From: Aureicoccus marinus
GTDB taxonomy: Bacteria > Bacteroidota > Bacteroidia > Flavobacteriales > Flavobacteriaceae
Assembly: GCF_002954325.1 (NCBI RefSeq)
Contig: NZ_MQVX01000001.1
Span: 2,710,768 to 2,774,767, forward strand
Direction of reading: 5' to 3'
Length of the DNA: 64,000 bases
Shown here: piece after piece, positions 1-8,289 of the stretch
Layout: each line of letters opens with the position of its first letter
Numbering within the stretch: position 1 is the first letter of the stretch
The notes under the pieces: model-generated
What the model was told of the DNA's origin: nothing
Seen by the model: only the letters and a program-made list of their open reading frames with translations
The model's database searches: none
Position numbers and translations under genes: made by a program

Positions 1-1
1 C

Positions 2-466
2 TCGGATCGCATGAGTCTACGACAGGCCGTCATGGAGGATCGCATCGATATTATTGCCACTGATCACGCGCCCCATACCTGGGAAGAAAAGCAGAACCCT
101 TATACTTCCGCACCTTCTGGTGGGCCTTTGGTTCAGCACGCATTACCCGCTCTTTGGGAAATGAAGAACGATATTCCGATTGCGAAATGGGTCGAAAAAA
201 TGGCCCACAATCCGGCCATCCGTTTCGAAATCGACCGCCGAGGCTATATCCGCGAGGGCTACTACGGCGACCTGGTGGAGGTCGATCCCACCACGTCTTG
301 GACGGTAGAAAAAGAAAATGTCTTGTACCAGTGCGGTTGGTCCCCATTTGAAGGCACCACCTTTGGGTCTAAGGTCAAAAGAACCTGGCTCAATGGCGTA
401 TGCGCCTATGATCAAGGAGAATTCATCGCTCCGGGAACGGGAATGCGGGTTACCTACAACCGATAG
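2..466 (+). CDS. pyrC: Dihydroorotase, C-terminal part (cut by window edge)
   Basis: This is the C-terminal 154 residues of a zinc-dependent dihydroorotase, the cytoplasmic enzyme that interconverts carbamoyl-aspartate and dihydroorotate in pyrimidine synthesis. The reading frame is open from base 2, so the true start lies outside the window. The motif ATDHAPH near the visible N-terminus carries the catalytic aspartate and metal-site histidine region typical of the amidohydrolase family. It is followed by a GGPLVQHALP segment and the usual C-terminal strand region (GDLVEVDP, then WSPFEG). A DUF4296 lipoprotein gene follows 18 bp downstream on the same strand, an arrangement I recall from other Flavobacteriaceae. 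The assignment is confident; only the missing N-terminus prevents checking the other metal ligands. Confidence 0.93.
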   Translation, partial: SDRMSLRQAVMEDRIDIIATDHAPHTWEEKQNPYTSAPSGGPLVQHALPALWEMKNDIPIAKWVEKMAHNPAIRFEIDRRGYIREGYYGDLVEVDPTTSWTVEKENVLYQCGWSPFEGTTFGSKVKRTWLNGVCAYDQGEFIAPGTGMRVTYNR

Positions 467-484
467 GAATAGTACCTTTACACC

Positions 485-943
485 ATGATGCAGAGCAAGC
501 GCATTGGATTTTACTTTTTGGGGCTGAGTTGTTGCCTCTTGATCGCTTGTGCCGAAAAGGTACTCGAAGAACCAGAGAACCTCATTGAGCCGAATACCAT
601 GATTGACATCATGTACGATTTGTCGGTTCTCAATGCGGTGCAAACCACCAGTCCCGGCACCCTGGCTCAATGGGACAAGGAGATCATGCAAATCATCTAT
701 GCTCGCTACGAGATCGACAGCACCCGTCTGGCAGACAGTGATGCCTACTACGCTTCCCTTCCAATTCAATACAAAGGCATGTACGACAGTGTGCAAAAGC
801 GCATAACTCTAGAGTCGGAAAAGCTGGAGGAAATCCGCCGTTTGCGAAACGAAAAAACCATGGAGGAACAAAAGAAGAAACCCCGCTTGGATTCCATTAT
901 GAAGGCCAATGGTGTCCCTCAGTCTGTTCGCCAAAAATCCTAG
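485..943 (+). CDS. DUF4296-type lipoprotein
   Basis: A 152-residue lipoprotein precursor. A hydrophobic signal segment (residues about 6-21) ends in the lipobox LIAC, giving a lipidated cysteine at about residue 22. The mature part is helical and rich in charge. Residues about 38-110 match the DUF4296 pattern as I know it (MIDIMYDLSVLNAV, then a tyrosine-rich helix), with a basic C-terminal tail. The function of this family is unknown; it is a small envelope protein common in Flavobacteriia and often found beside dihydroorotase. Two adjacent ATG codons are possible starts (485 or 488). Its stop overlaps the stop of the convergent epimerase gene by a few bases. Confidence 0.8.
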   Translation: MMQSKRIGFYFLGLSCCLLIACAEKVLEEPENLIEPNTMIDIMYDLSVLNAVQTTSPGTLAQWDKEIMQIIYARYEIDSTRLADSDAYYASLPIQYKGMYDSVQKRITLESEKLEEIRRLRNEKTMEEQKKKPRLDSIMKANGVPQSVRQKS

Positions 944-1953
944 GGTCTTTTCTTGTACTGCCGGTAAAGCCCTGTGTTTTTCATAATCTCCTCTTCGAGC
1001 GGAATGAATTCCACGTCCACCACTTCTTTAAGGGCCTCATTGCTGTAGGTCGTTGGTACCTGCAAACTTTTAAGAACTTCTGGAGGTAGCTGCCTCGTGC
1101 TCTTAAAAAAGAAAGCTTTCAGTCGGTCTAAGAAGGACAAAATCCCCAGGCTCCAGAGTGGTATTTGTACAAAGGACGGGTTTTTGTTAAGGCCTTTAGC
1201 GATATGCCGAAAGAGCTGTTTAAAATTCCACTGTTCCTGAAAGAGGATGAACCGGCGCGATTGGACTTTGGACTGCATCAGGGCCATCATAGCAGCAACC
1301 GTATTGTCGACACTGATAAAAGTCGCTTGTCCGGGAGGGTATATTTTGAGGCCTTTGTAAATACGAGAAATCAATAAATCACTGCCTTGGCCCCAGAAAC
1401 CGGTGCCCAGAATGACCCCTGGATTGACCACGACGGTTTCTAGTCCTTCTTGCTGCCCACGCCAGACCTCCAATTCGGCTTCCCATTTGCTTTGTCCATA
1501 GGCATAACTCTCGGTGGGATTCCATGGACTTTCTTCATTGACGGTGCCGCCATCTGCTTCTTTACCGGTAGCGGCAATGGAACTGACAAAAAGCAATCGC
1601 TTGACCCCCTTCATTAGGCAGACGTCAATCAGGCGGGAGGTGCTGCGCACATTGTTGCGGTAAAGGGCCTTTCGATCGGCGGGATCAAAAGAAACCATGC
1701 CTGCACAGTGGTAAACCTGTTCAATACTGGCTAGGGCTTCTTCCAGAGCAGGAATATCCAGCAGGTCGGACTGTACCCATTCGATTTTACTGAACTGATC
1801 CCCCTCAGAATCACCCAATAAGCGAAAGAGTTCCTTTGTTTTTTGGAGGCGCTCCGGGCGGCGAAAAAGGGCCCTTAGCGGTGTTGTTTGCTGGCTCAAA
1901 TAGAAGAGAAGATGAGAGCCCAATAAACCTGTTCCTCCGGTAACCAAAACCAT
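940..1953 (-). CDS. NAD-dependent epimerase/dehydratase (extended SDR)
   Basis: A 337-residue extended short-chain dehydrogenase/reductase. The N-terminus MVLVTGGTGLLGSH holds the GxxGxxG nucleotide-binding loop, and YAYGQSKW supplies the catalytic Tyr-x3-Lys pair. Family members act on nucleotide sugars, dihydroflavonol-like ketones or related carbonyl substrates; the substrate here cannot be read from sequence. An upstream in-frame start would make it 62 residues longer, but that extension runs into tyrS on the other strand and precedes the Rossmann fold. I therefore place the start at the ATG at 1951-1953, immediately before the first beta strand. It is divergent from tyrS with 42 bp between the starts. 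Confidence 0.87.
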   Translation of the reverse strand: MVLVTGGTGLLGSHLLFYLSQQTTPLRALFRRPERLQKTKELFRLLGDSEGDQFSKIEWVQSDLLDIPALEEALASIEQVYHCAGMVSFDPADRKALYRNNVRSTSRLIDVCLMKGVKRLLFVSSIAATGKEADGGTVNEESPWNPTESYAYGQSKWEAELEVWRGQQEGLETVVVNPGVILGTGFWGQGSDLLISRIYKGLKIYPPGQATFISVDNTVAAMMALMQSKVQSRRFILFQEQWNFKQLFRHIAKGLNKNPSFVQIPLWSLGILSFLDRLKAFFFKSTRQLPPEVLKSLQVPTTYSNEALKEVVDVEFIPLEEEIMKNTGLYRQYKKRP

Positions 1954-1967
1954 ACGCAAATGTAATT

Positions 1968-1975
1968 TATATTTG
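1968..1975 (+). promoter_or_regulatory. tyrS -7 promoter box (TATATTTG)
   Basis: The octamer TATATTTG is an exact match to the Bacteroidota sigma factor -7 consensus TAnnTTTG. It lies 20 bp before the tyrS ATG, a normal distance. I see no clear TTTG -33 element. Confidence 0.6.
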
Positions 1976-1995
1976 CGATCCAAAAGGCTGGAAAA

Positions 1996-3290
1996 ATGAA
2001 AGCAAACTTTGTAGAAGAATTGAAGTGGAGAGGCATGATCCACGATAGTATGCCGGGTACAGAAGAGCACTTGCTCGAAGAAATGCGCTCGGCCTATGTC
2101 GGTATTGATCCCACGGCTGATTCCCTGCACATCGGTCACCTGGTCAGTATCATGATGCTACGCCATTTTCAGGAAGCTGGACACCGTCCTGTAGCCCTGG
2201 TCGGTGGAGCTACGGGTATGATCGGAGATCCTTCGGGTAAGTCTGCAGAACGCAACCTTTTGGATGAGGCTACTTTGCGCCATAACGAAGACGCCCTAAA
2301 AAACAGCTTTCGCTCTTTTTGGATTTTGACAGCGATGTTCCAAATGCCGCCCAATTGGTGAACAACTACGACTGGATGAAGGACTTCAGCTTTTTGGCCT
2401 TTATCCGCGATGTGGGCAAGCACATTACGGTGAATTATATGATGTCCAAGGACTCGGTTAAAAAACGCTTGAGCGCCGAAGCCCAGGAAGGAATGTCCTT
2501 CACGGAGTTTACCTACCAACTGGTCCAGGGCTACGACTTTTTGCACCTCTTTCGGGAATTGGATTGCACCCTTCAAATGGGGGGCAGCGATCAGTGGGGA
2601 AACATCACCACGGGAACTGAACTGATTCGCCGCATCGGAGGCGGGAAGGGATTTGCTCTCACCTGTCCGCTGATCACCAAAGCCGATGGCAGCAAATTCG
2701 GAAAAACCGAAAGCGGAAATATCTGGCTGGATGCTAAGCGCACTTCGCCATACCGTTTCTACCAGTACTGGCTCAACACCTCGGATGTCGATGCGGAACG
2801 CTACATCAAAATATTTACTCTCTTGGGTAAAACGGAGATTGAAGACCTAATAAAAGCTCACCAGGAAGCTCCTCACCAGCGCGCCTTGCAAAAGCGATTG
2901 GCGGAAGAAGTCACCCTAATGGTACACGGAAAACAAGAGTTGGAAAATGCCCAGCAGGCGAGTCAGATTCTCTTCGGAAAGTCGACTTCCGAAAGTCTCA
3001 AGGCGCTCGACACCGAGACCTTCCTGGATGTTTTTGAAGGAGTGCCCCAGGCGGTGATCTCACGGGAAAAGCTGAATACTGGACTCGATATGATAGCCGC
3101 TTTGGCTGCAGAAACCGGTTTTTTGGCTTCCAATGGGGAGGCCCGACGAGAACTCAAGCAGAATTCTATTTCGGTCAATAAAACCAAAGTAAAAGAGGAT
3201 TACTCTATCAGCGCGGAAGATTTGATCGCAGACAAGTATGTTTTGCTACAACGCGGAAAGAAGAATTACTACGTCTTGATCGTCGAATAA
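1996..3290 (+). CDS. tyrS: Tyrosyl-tRNA synthetase (reading frame broken at about 2303)
   Basis: Class I aminoacyl-tRNA synthetase that charges tRNA-Tyr. The first part (1996 to about 2303) carries the HIGH signature (DSLHIGHL, residues 45-48). The second part, in another frame, carries the tyrosine/ATP-site segment (GGSDQWGN), the KMSKS equivalent KFGKT, and a C-terminal S4-like RNA-binding segment ([11 protein letters not shown]). The frame changes by one base in the six-A run at 2298-2303. Adding one A restores continuity ([14 protein letters not shown]) and gives 431 residues, the normal length. tyrS is essential and usually single-copy, so I treat the break as a sequence error. A pseudogene would require a second tyrS elsewhere. 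Confidence 0.93.
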
Positions 3291-3298
3291 GACGCTGA

Positions 3299-4285
3299 TT
3301 AGTCAGCGACCATCAGGTTGCAGCCCCTTATTTCTGCATGGTCAAATCGACCCAGCACTTCAAAGCCATTGGTGTGCCATCGGCCTAAATCCTGAGTAGC
3401 GATAAAGCTGCAGGAATGTTGATTGGCTAGATCGATGACGTTGATCCCTCCACTTTTGCCTTCAGTTGCTAAGCTGAGAGGATCCTCGGCATCCCGAATG
3501 AGTATTTTTTTCCAGGGAGGACTATTGAATAGTCCATTGCCCAAGCTGTAGCTCTGAGAAAGCAGCTCAGTCATTCCGTATTCAGAGTGGATAGCCTCCA
3601 AATTGAACGCCTCCTGAAGTTCTCCATGCAGTTCTTTGCGGATCATTTCTTTTCGTCGGCCTTTCATCCCCCCGGTTTCCATGACCGTGACTCCGGAGAG
3701 GTCCGGATGGTACTGTTCGGCCAGGTCCAGTAGCGCATAAGAAACCCCCAATAAGAGCACTAGGGTTTCACTTGTTTGGGCTTGCTCAATGCGGTTTAAG
3801 AGTTCCTTGTAATCACTCAGAAAGAACCCGCCCAAGGGGTTTTGGGAAAGGTCCAACAACTGATCCACCATATAGACCAGAGACGAATGCTGCTGCTCCA
3901 GGTAATTCGGCAGGAGGGCAAGAATACAATGCTCTTTGGGGTCCCCGTAAAAGAGCTCAAATGCTTTGATAAAACTTTGTTGGTAGTACGGGGCTTGGGC
4001 AACGCGATGTATACTGCGCTGCTGCGCCGTGGTACCACTGCTGCGGAATTCAAGCTCGTAAGGGCCCGGGTGACTGCTTACCTCTCGGGATTTGAAAAAG
4101 TCAATCGGTAAAAAGGGAATATCGTTCAGGTCAAAAGCCAGATTCGGGTCAAAGCCCAAATGCACACAGTATTCGCGATAAACCGGATTGTTGTGGTATT
4201 GGAATGCAACGGTACGCCGTACAGCTGACCAAAAATCGGCCTCGGTTCGAATACCAAATACTTGGGAGGGAGATAGGGCTTCCAC
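3299..4285 (-). CDS. LuxE-like acyl-protein synthetase / acyltransferase
   Basis: A 328-residue protein of the LuxE / acyl-adenylate-forming group. Indicators are FLPIDFFKS near residue 55, the Ser/Thr/Gly-rich nucleotide-binding segment SSGTTAQQRS near residue 85, and the conserved ETGGMKGRR and YGMTELLSQ motifs, the latter resembling the adenylate-forming enzyme motif YGxTE. LuxE activates fatty acids as acyl-AMP and transfers them to a protein cysteine. No LuxC or LuxD partner is nearby, so the acyl acceptor is unknown and a role in light production is not implied. The start is GTG (4283-4285). The gene lies 35 bp downstream of a small secretion-tail protein on the same strand and converges with tyrS. 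Confidence 0.75.
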   Translation of the reverse strand: MEALSPSQVFGIRTEADFWSAVRRTVAFQYHNNPVYREYCVHLGFDPNLAFDLNDIPFLPIDFFKSREVSSHPGPYELEFRSSGTTAQQRSIHRVAQAPYYQQSFIKAFELFYGDPKEHCILALLPNYLEQQHSSLVYMVDQLLDLSQNPLGGFFLSDYKELLNRIEQAQTSETLVLLLGVSYALLDLAEQYHPDLSGVTVMETGGMKGRRKEMIRKELHGELQEAFNLEAIHSEYGMTELLSQSYSLGNGLFNSPPWKKILIRDAEDPLSLATEGKSGGINVIDLANQHSCSFIATQDLGRWHTNGFEVLGRFDHAEIRGCNLMVAD

Positions 4286-4320
4286 TCCTCAAAATTACGG
4301 AAAAGCTTTTCGGGTAATAC

Positions 4321-4644
4321 TTACTTCACAACCAGCTTGCGGGTCATGGTGGTGTCGTTTTCTTTGACTTGTAAAACGTACACTCCAGGAAGTAGTTTCG
4401 AAATGTTCAGGGTATGACCTTGCAGGTTTTCTGCCATCACCATCTCGCCAAAGACATCAAATACCTTCACTTCTTTCGTTCCAACGATAGACGTTCGAAT
4501 GGTCACCTGATTCCCGTAAGCGGGATTTGGATACATTTTAAAAGTCTTGGGTGAGGTCTTGATCGGGCGATCGGCACTTGCGATTTCTTGCCCATGGGTC
4601 AGTAGAGGTAAGGCCATAATAATAAGGAAGAATAATTTTCTCAT
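4321..4644 (-). CDS. Small exported protein consisting mainly of a type IX secretion tail
   Basis: A 107-residue protein. A signal peptide (about residues 1-18, ending ...LLTHGQ) is followed by a short linker and then a type A Por-secretion C-terminal domain (FKMYPNPAYGN, VFDVFGEMV, LLPGVYVLQVKEND, RKLVVK at the end). This domain normally targets a cargo to the type IX system for secretion and surface attachment. Here only about 15 residues remain between signal and tail, so there is no cargo domain. A similar gene lies just upstream. The product could be a secreted peptide, or a relic of a larger protein; the intact frame and conserved tail argue for expression. Confidence 0.8.
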   Translation of the reverse strand: MRKLFFLIIMALPLLTHGQEIASADRPIKTSPKTFKMYPNPAYGNQVTIRTSIVGTKEVKVFDVFGEMVMAENLQGHTLNISKLLPGVYVLQVKENDTTMTRKLVVK

Positions 4645-4769
4645 TCAGTCTGATTTGGGTAAGCAAACTAAAAGTAGAAAGACTTCAGGCCTTGACCTAT
4701 TTATTGTTGTGAGGGGCTCAAAAGACGCTGTGTATAGCTTAAAAGGTGTGGTGTCCTAAAAGGGGAAAA

Positions 4770-5111
4770 TTAGCGGATGATCAGCTTGCGCGTAGCCGTT
4801 TTGTTGTTCTCGAAGACACGCAAGATGTACACCCCTTTATCCAGACGGCTGAGGTTGAGCTCACGACCCACCAGTTTCTGTTGCATCACTTGGGTCCCGA
4901 AAACGTCAAAAATCAAGATGTTCTTGGGAGCGTTGTTTCGGGTTTCGATGGTGATTCTGCCGTCTGTCACGGGGTTAGGAAAGAGTTTGAAGTCTTGAAT
5001 CTCTTCCGTAGAAGCCTTCCCTCGACTGCTGTTCATGGCAATAGAGCTATTCTGCGCATAAGTCAGCGTAGAAAAACAAGCCAATAAAAGTACGAGGTAG
5101 AGTTTCTTCAT
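4770..5111 (-). CDS. Small exported protein consisting mainly of a type IX secretion tail
   Basis: A 113-residue paralogue of the protein encoded at 4321-4644. It has a signal peptide (cleavage probably after ...LTYAQ, about residue 20), a 20-residue polar linker, and the type A sorting domain (FKLFPNPVTDGRI, LIFDVFGTQV, LDKGVYILRVFENN, ending RKLIIR). The tail is recognisable by the PNP start, VFDxxG middle and GxYxLRV end. No enzymatic or adhesive domain is present. A TAnnTTTG promoter box lies about 30 bp upstream of the ATG, so it probably has its own transcript. Confidence 0.8.
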   Translation of the reverse strand: MKKLYLVLLLACFSTLTYAQNSSIAMNSSRGKASTEEIQDFKLFPNPVTDGRITIETRNNAPKNILIFDVFGTQVMQQKLVGRELNLSRLDKGVYILRVFENNKTATRKLIIR

Positions 5112-5139
5112 ATAAGATTGGGTGACAAAGAGTGTGCCA

Positions 5140-5147
5140 CAAATATA
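5140..5147 (-). promoter_or_regulatory. -7 promoter box for the small secretion-tail gene (TATATTTG on minus strand)
   Basis: Read on the minus strand this is TATATTTG, matching the Bacteroidota -7 consensus TAnnTTTG. It lies about 29 bp upstream of the ATG at 5111. No convincing -33 element is visible. Confidence 0.5.
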
Positions 5148-5242
5148 AATTTTTTTACGAATTGATTATAAGCTGGTTAGGGCTTTCGGGCGGTTTTTCG
5201 ATGAACCGCAAGGATTTGACCCAAATTTTAACAAAAAACAAA

Positions 5243-5266
5243 AACCCCGGCCAGATGACCGGGGTT
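5243..5266 (-). terminator. Rho-independent terminator after the beta-helix lipoprotein gene
   Basis: An 8-bp perfect stem (AACCCCGG / CCGGGGTT) with an 8-base loop. On the minus strand it is followed by a T-rich stretch. It sits 26 bp past the stop of the gene ending at 5292 and should end the receptor/beta-helix transcript. Confidence 0.85.
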
Positions 5267-5291
5267 CCTTGAATTGATAAACTAAACGCTC

Positions 5292-8045
5292 TTAGTTCGT
5301 TGCCCAGCTGAATGTAGAGATGTCTACAGTAGCAGCTGCGTTGTATGCATTTTGTGGGTCAGCATCAGCTCCTTCGATCTGAATATTGGCGAAGGATCCC
5401 TGATCTGGGTTAGCCAATTCAACAGAAGTAGCGTATCCGCTCAAAGAAAGTCCAGTGATAGTAGCACCAGAAGCTTTTTTGAACTGAAGCGCTGTACCGT
5501 TTACAGAAGAAACAGCGGTAAAGTTGGCAAGGGTTGGGTTGCCATTTGCTCCATCCGCCTCAACAGCCGTGGAGAAAGCTACATCGTGAACAACATAGGT
5601 ATTGGTCAAAGTACCGTTCCATCCTTCTGTCCAGTCAACAGCATCATCTTCGTTGTTTTCTAGGTAGAAGTTAGAAGCAGAAACCGTTCCACCGAAGAAC
5701 TCCACACCATCGTCTGTTCCATTCAAGATAGCCACGTTATCGATAGTCGTACCAGAACCAACAGCGTAAAGAGAAAGACCGTTGAACTGAGACTCCGAGT
5801 TGATCTGAGCACCAGCGTAGTTGATGATCAAGTAATCGATGTTTCCAGAGCTGTCTTCTGCGTTGTCTCCTCCGTATTGGATTTGACCTACTTCAGCGAT
5901 TGCATTTACTCCTTCCGTGGTTGGAGCGTTTCCAGCGATCACCAATCCACCCCAGCTTCCAGGAGTTTGAGTTGTAGAAGTCAAAGTAACAGGGCTACTC
6001 GCTGTTCCTTGGATATCGATAGCAGCACCTTGCTGAACGACGATGTAGGTTGAAGTAGATTCACCAACAGTCAAATCAGCAGTGATGGTTGTACCCGCAG
6101 GGATCGTCAAAGTAGCTCCTGATTCAACACTGAAGGTATTGCTCAAGAAGTAAGCGATACTTGCGTCCAGGGTCAAGTCAGAAGAAAGAGATCCTGTCAA
6201 GATTTGAGTCTCAACTTCTGAACCATCTGCCCAGCTGAACATAGAAACATCCACAGTGGCATCAGCCAAGTAAGAGTTAGCAGGATTCGCGTCAGCTCCA
6301 TCGATTTGGATGTTGGCGAAAGATCCCTGATCCGGGTTAGCCAATTCAACAGAAGTTGCGTATCCAGTCAAAGACAAACCGGTGATGGTTGCACCAGAAG
6401 CTTTCTTGAATTGAAGTGCAGTACCACCGACAGTAGATACAGCCGTAAAGTTGGCAAGGGTTGGGTTGCCATTTGCTCCATCCGCCTCAACAGCAGTAGA
6501 GAAAGCACCAGTATGTAGAACATAAGCGTTGGTCAAAGTTCCATTCCAACCTTCTGTCCAGTCTACGGCATCATCTTCGTTGTTTTCTAGGTAGAAGTTG
6601 GAGGCAGAAACTGTTCCACCGAAGAACTCCACACCGTCATCTGTACCGTTCAAGATCGCAACGTTGTCGATCGTTGTTCCAGAACCAACCGCGTAGAGAG
6701 TCAAACCATTGAATTGAGACTCGGAGTTGATTTGAGCACCAGCGTAGTTGATGATCAGGTAATCGATATTACCAGAGCTATCGGCATCTTCCGTACCACC
6801 GTATTGAATTTGACCTACTTCAGCAATAGCATTCACTCCTTCTGTAGTGGTTGCATCTCCAGCGATAACCAATCCACCCCAGCTACCAGGAGCTTCTGTA
6901 GAAGAGGTCATCACAACAGGGTTACTTGCAGAACCCTGTACATCGATTTCAGCACCTTTCTGAATAACGATATAAGTAGAAGTAGACTCGCCAGTTTCCA
7001 ACTCGGCAACAATCCTTGTTCCTGCAGGAATAGTCAGTTTTGCTCCGGCTTCAACACTGTAGGTTCCATTAAGGAAGTAAGTAACTCCAGCGTTCAACGT
7101 ACGGTCAGAAGTCTGTGATCCACTCAAGATGTCCACAGATCCAGAATTCTCGCTCGCCCAGCTAAAGCCAGATCCGTCTTCTGAAGAAGAAGAGTAGCTT
7201 GCAGAAGGATCAGCAGAAGCACCATCGATGATGATGTTGTCAAAAGATCCTTGCTCTGGGTTAGCCAATTCAACATTGGTGTCATAGCCGGTCAAAGTAA
7301 GACCGTTAATCGTGGCTCCAGAAGCTTTCTTAAACTGAAGGGCTGTACCTCCAATTTTTGAAGAAGTTCCGGCAGAAATGGCAGTGAAGTTAGAAATAGT
7401 AGGGTTGCCATTAGCTCCATCCGCTTCGATAGCCGTTGAGAAGTCATTGATGGTGTGCAGAACATAAGTGTTAGCCAAGGTTCCGTTCCATCCTTCTGTC
7501 CAGTCTACCGAATCATCTTCGTTATTTTCTAAGTACAAATTCGTAGCAGAAACAGTTCCTCCAAAGAATTCAACACCATCGTCCGTTCCGTTCATGATGG
7601 CAACGTTGCTAATGGTTGTTCCAGAACCTACAGCATATAGGGTCAAACCATTGAACTGAGATTCAGAGTTGATTTGAGCACCAGCGTAGTTGATCACAAG
7701 GTAGTTGATGGAACCTGAGCTGTCTGTGTCTTCTGTTCCCCCGTAAGAGATGCCTCCAACTTCGGCAGTAGCGTTTACTCCCTCCGTAGTGGTAGCGTTT
7801 CCGGCAATCACAAGACCTCCCCAGTTTCCTGGAGTTTGTGCAGCTGAAGTCATGACAACAGGGTTGTTGGCAGTACCCTGAATGACAATATTCGCTCCTT
7901 GTTGAACCACAATATAAACGTTGGTTCCTGTGGCGGCGGTAATGGTGGTTCCTGCAGGGATGGTTAAGGTGACTCCTGCGGTAACACTCATGGTACCGTT
8001 TAATTGGTAATCTACATTCGGATCAAGAGTGGTGTCCTGATCGAT
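5292..8045 (-). repeat. Three tandem in-gene repeats of about 0.92 kb
   Basis: Repeat 1 spans about 7131-8045, repeat 2 about 6201-7130 and repeat 3 about 5292-6200. Repeats 2 and 3 are almost identical in protein over long stretches and very similar in DNA; repeat 1 is somewhat more diverged. This suggests a recent duplication and makes the array prone to recombination or assembly collapse. Confidence 0.88.
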
Positions 8046-8240
8046 AGAGCTTGGTAGAGCGTTGTTGACTGGGCAGGCGTTGGTACAAGTTCCGCCGCAG
8101 TCCACACCCTGCTCTCCAGGATCTTGAACTCCGTTGCTACACAAGTCAACGGGATCCCCGTCGTCCTGCTTACATCCAACAAAAAGTACACTCAGCGCGG
8201 TGAGAAGGACGGCAGAGGTCTTTAAAACATTCGATTTCAT
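5292..8240 (-). CDS. Large lipoprotein of three tandem beta-helix repeats
   Basis: A 982-residue lipoprotein with a signal peptide and lipobox LFVGC (Cys23). Residues 30-57 form a cysteine-rich segment with the pattern NGxxDxGExGxDCGGxC, found near the N-terminus of several Bacteroidota surface proteins. Three repeats of about 305 residues follow (about 66-370, 371-680, 681-982). Each contains TLTIPAGT, GSWGGLVIAG, NYAGAQINSESQFNGL, GTDDGVEFFGGTVSA and ENNEDDxVDWTEGWNGTL, consistent with a right-handed parallel beta-helix rich in Asp/Asn that could bind metal or glycan. The 49-bp gap to the upstream TonB-dependent receptor gene suggests one transcript, making this the likely surface partner of the receptor. 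The ligand is unknown. Confidence 0.85.
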   Translation of the reverse strand: MKSNVLKTSAVLLTALSVLFVGCKQDDGDPVDLCSNGVQDPGEQGVDCGGTCTNACPVNNALPSSIDQDTTLDPNVDYQLNGTMSVTAGVTLTIPAGTTITAATGTNVYIVVQQGANIVIQGTANNPVVMTSAAQTPGNWGGLVIAGNATTTEGVNATAEVGGISYGGTEDTDSSGSINYLVINYAGAQINSESQFNGLTLYAVGSGTTISNVAIMNGTDDGVEFFGGTVSATNLYLENNEDDSVDWTEGWNGTLANTYVLHTINDFSTAIEADGANGNPTISNFTAISAGTSSKIGGTALQFKKASGATINGLTLTGYDTNVELANPEQGSFDNIIIDGASADPSASYSSSSEDGSGFSWASENSGSVDILSGSQTSDRTLNAGVTYFLNGTYSVEAGAKLTIPAGTRIVAELETGESTSTYIVIQKGAEIDVQGSASNPVVMTSSTEAPGSWGGLVIAGDATTTEGVNAIAEVGQIQYGGTEDADSSGNIDYLIINYAGAQINSESQFNGLTLYAVGSGTTIDNVAILNGTDDGVEFFGGTVSASNFYLENNEDDAVDWTEGWNGTLTNAYVLHTGAFSTAVEADGANGNPTLANFTAVSTVGGTALQFKKASGATITGLSLTGYATSVELANPDQGSFANIQIDGADANPANSYLADATVDVSMFSWADGSEVETQILTGSLSSDLTLDASIAYFLSNTFSVESGATLTIPAGTTITADLTVGESTSTYIVVQQGAAIDIQGTASSPVTLTSTTQTPGSWGGLVIAGNAPTTEGVNAIAEVGQIQYGGDNAEDSSGNIDYLIINYAGAQINSESQFNGLSLYAVGSGTTIDNVAILNGTDDGVEFFGGTVSASNFYLENNEDDAVDWTEGWNGTLTNTYVVHDVAFSTAVEADGANGNPTLANFTAVSSVNGTALQFKKASGATITGLSLSGYATSVELANPDQGSFANIQIEGADADPQNAYNAAATVDISTFSWATN

Positions 8241-8289
8241 AAATAGTGGTTTAGATGAAAAAAAAGGAGGCTAAGTAAAAAACAGGTGA

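Noticed and set aside
1957-1964. Minus-strand TACATTTG as the promoter of the epimerase gene
   Set aside because: It matches TAnnTTTG but lies only 3 bp from the start codon, so transcription would begin inside the gene.
2298-2330. Programmed ribosomal frameshift in tyrS
   Set aside because: The A6 run could slip, but I know of no such control in tyrS and seven other genes show similar breaks, so a sequence error is simpler.
3299-4285. Bioluminescence operon
   Set aside because: Only a LuxE-like protein is present; no luciferase, LuxC or LuxD genes are in the window.
4746-5087. A 113-codon open frame on the plus strand
   Set aside because: It is antisense to the small secretion-tail gene, whose signal peptide and sorting domain are clear; the plus-strand translation shows no known features.
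6306-7659. Several plus-strand open frames inside the beta-helix gene
   Set aside because: They are antisense shadows of a repetitive, low-complexity coding sequence and encode no recognisable protein.
5292-8045. CRISPR or mobile-element origin of the tandem repeats
   Set aside because: The repeats are about 0.92 kb, in frame and protein-coding, without spacers, terminal inverted repeats or a transposase.
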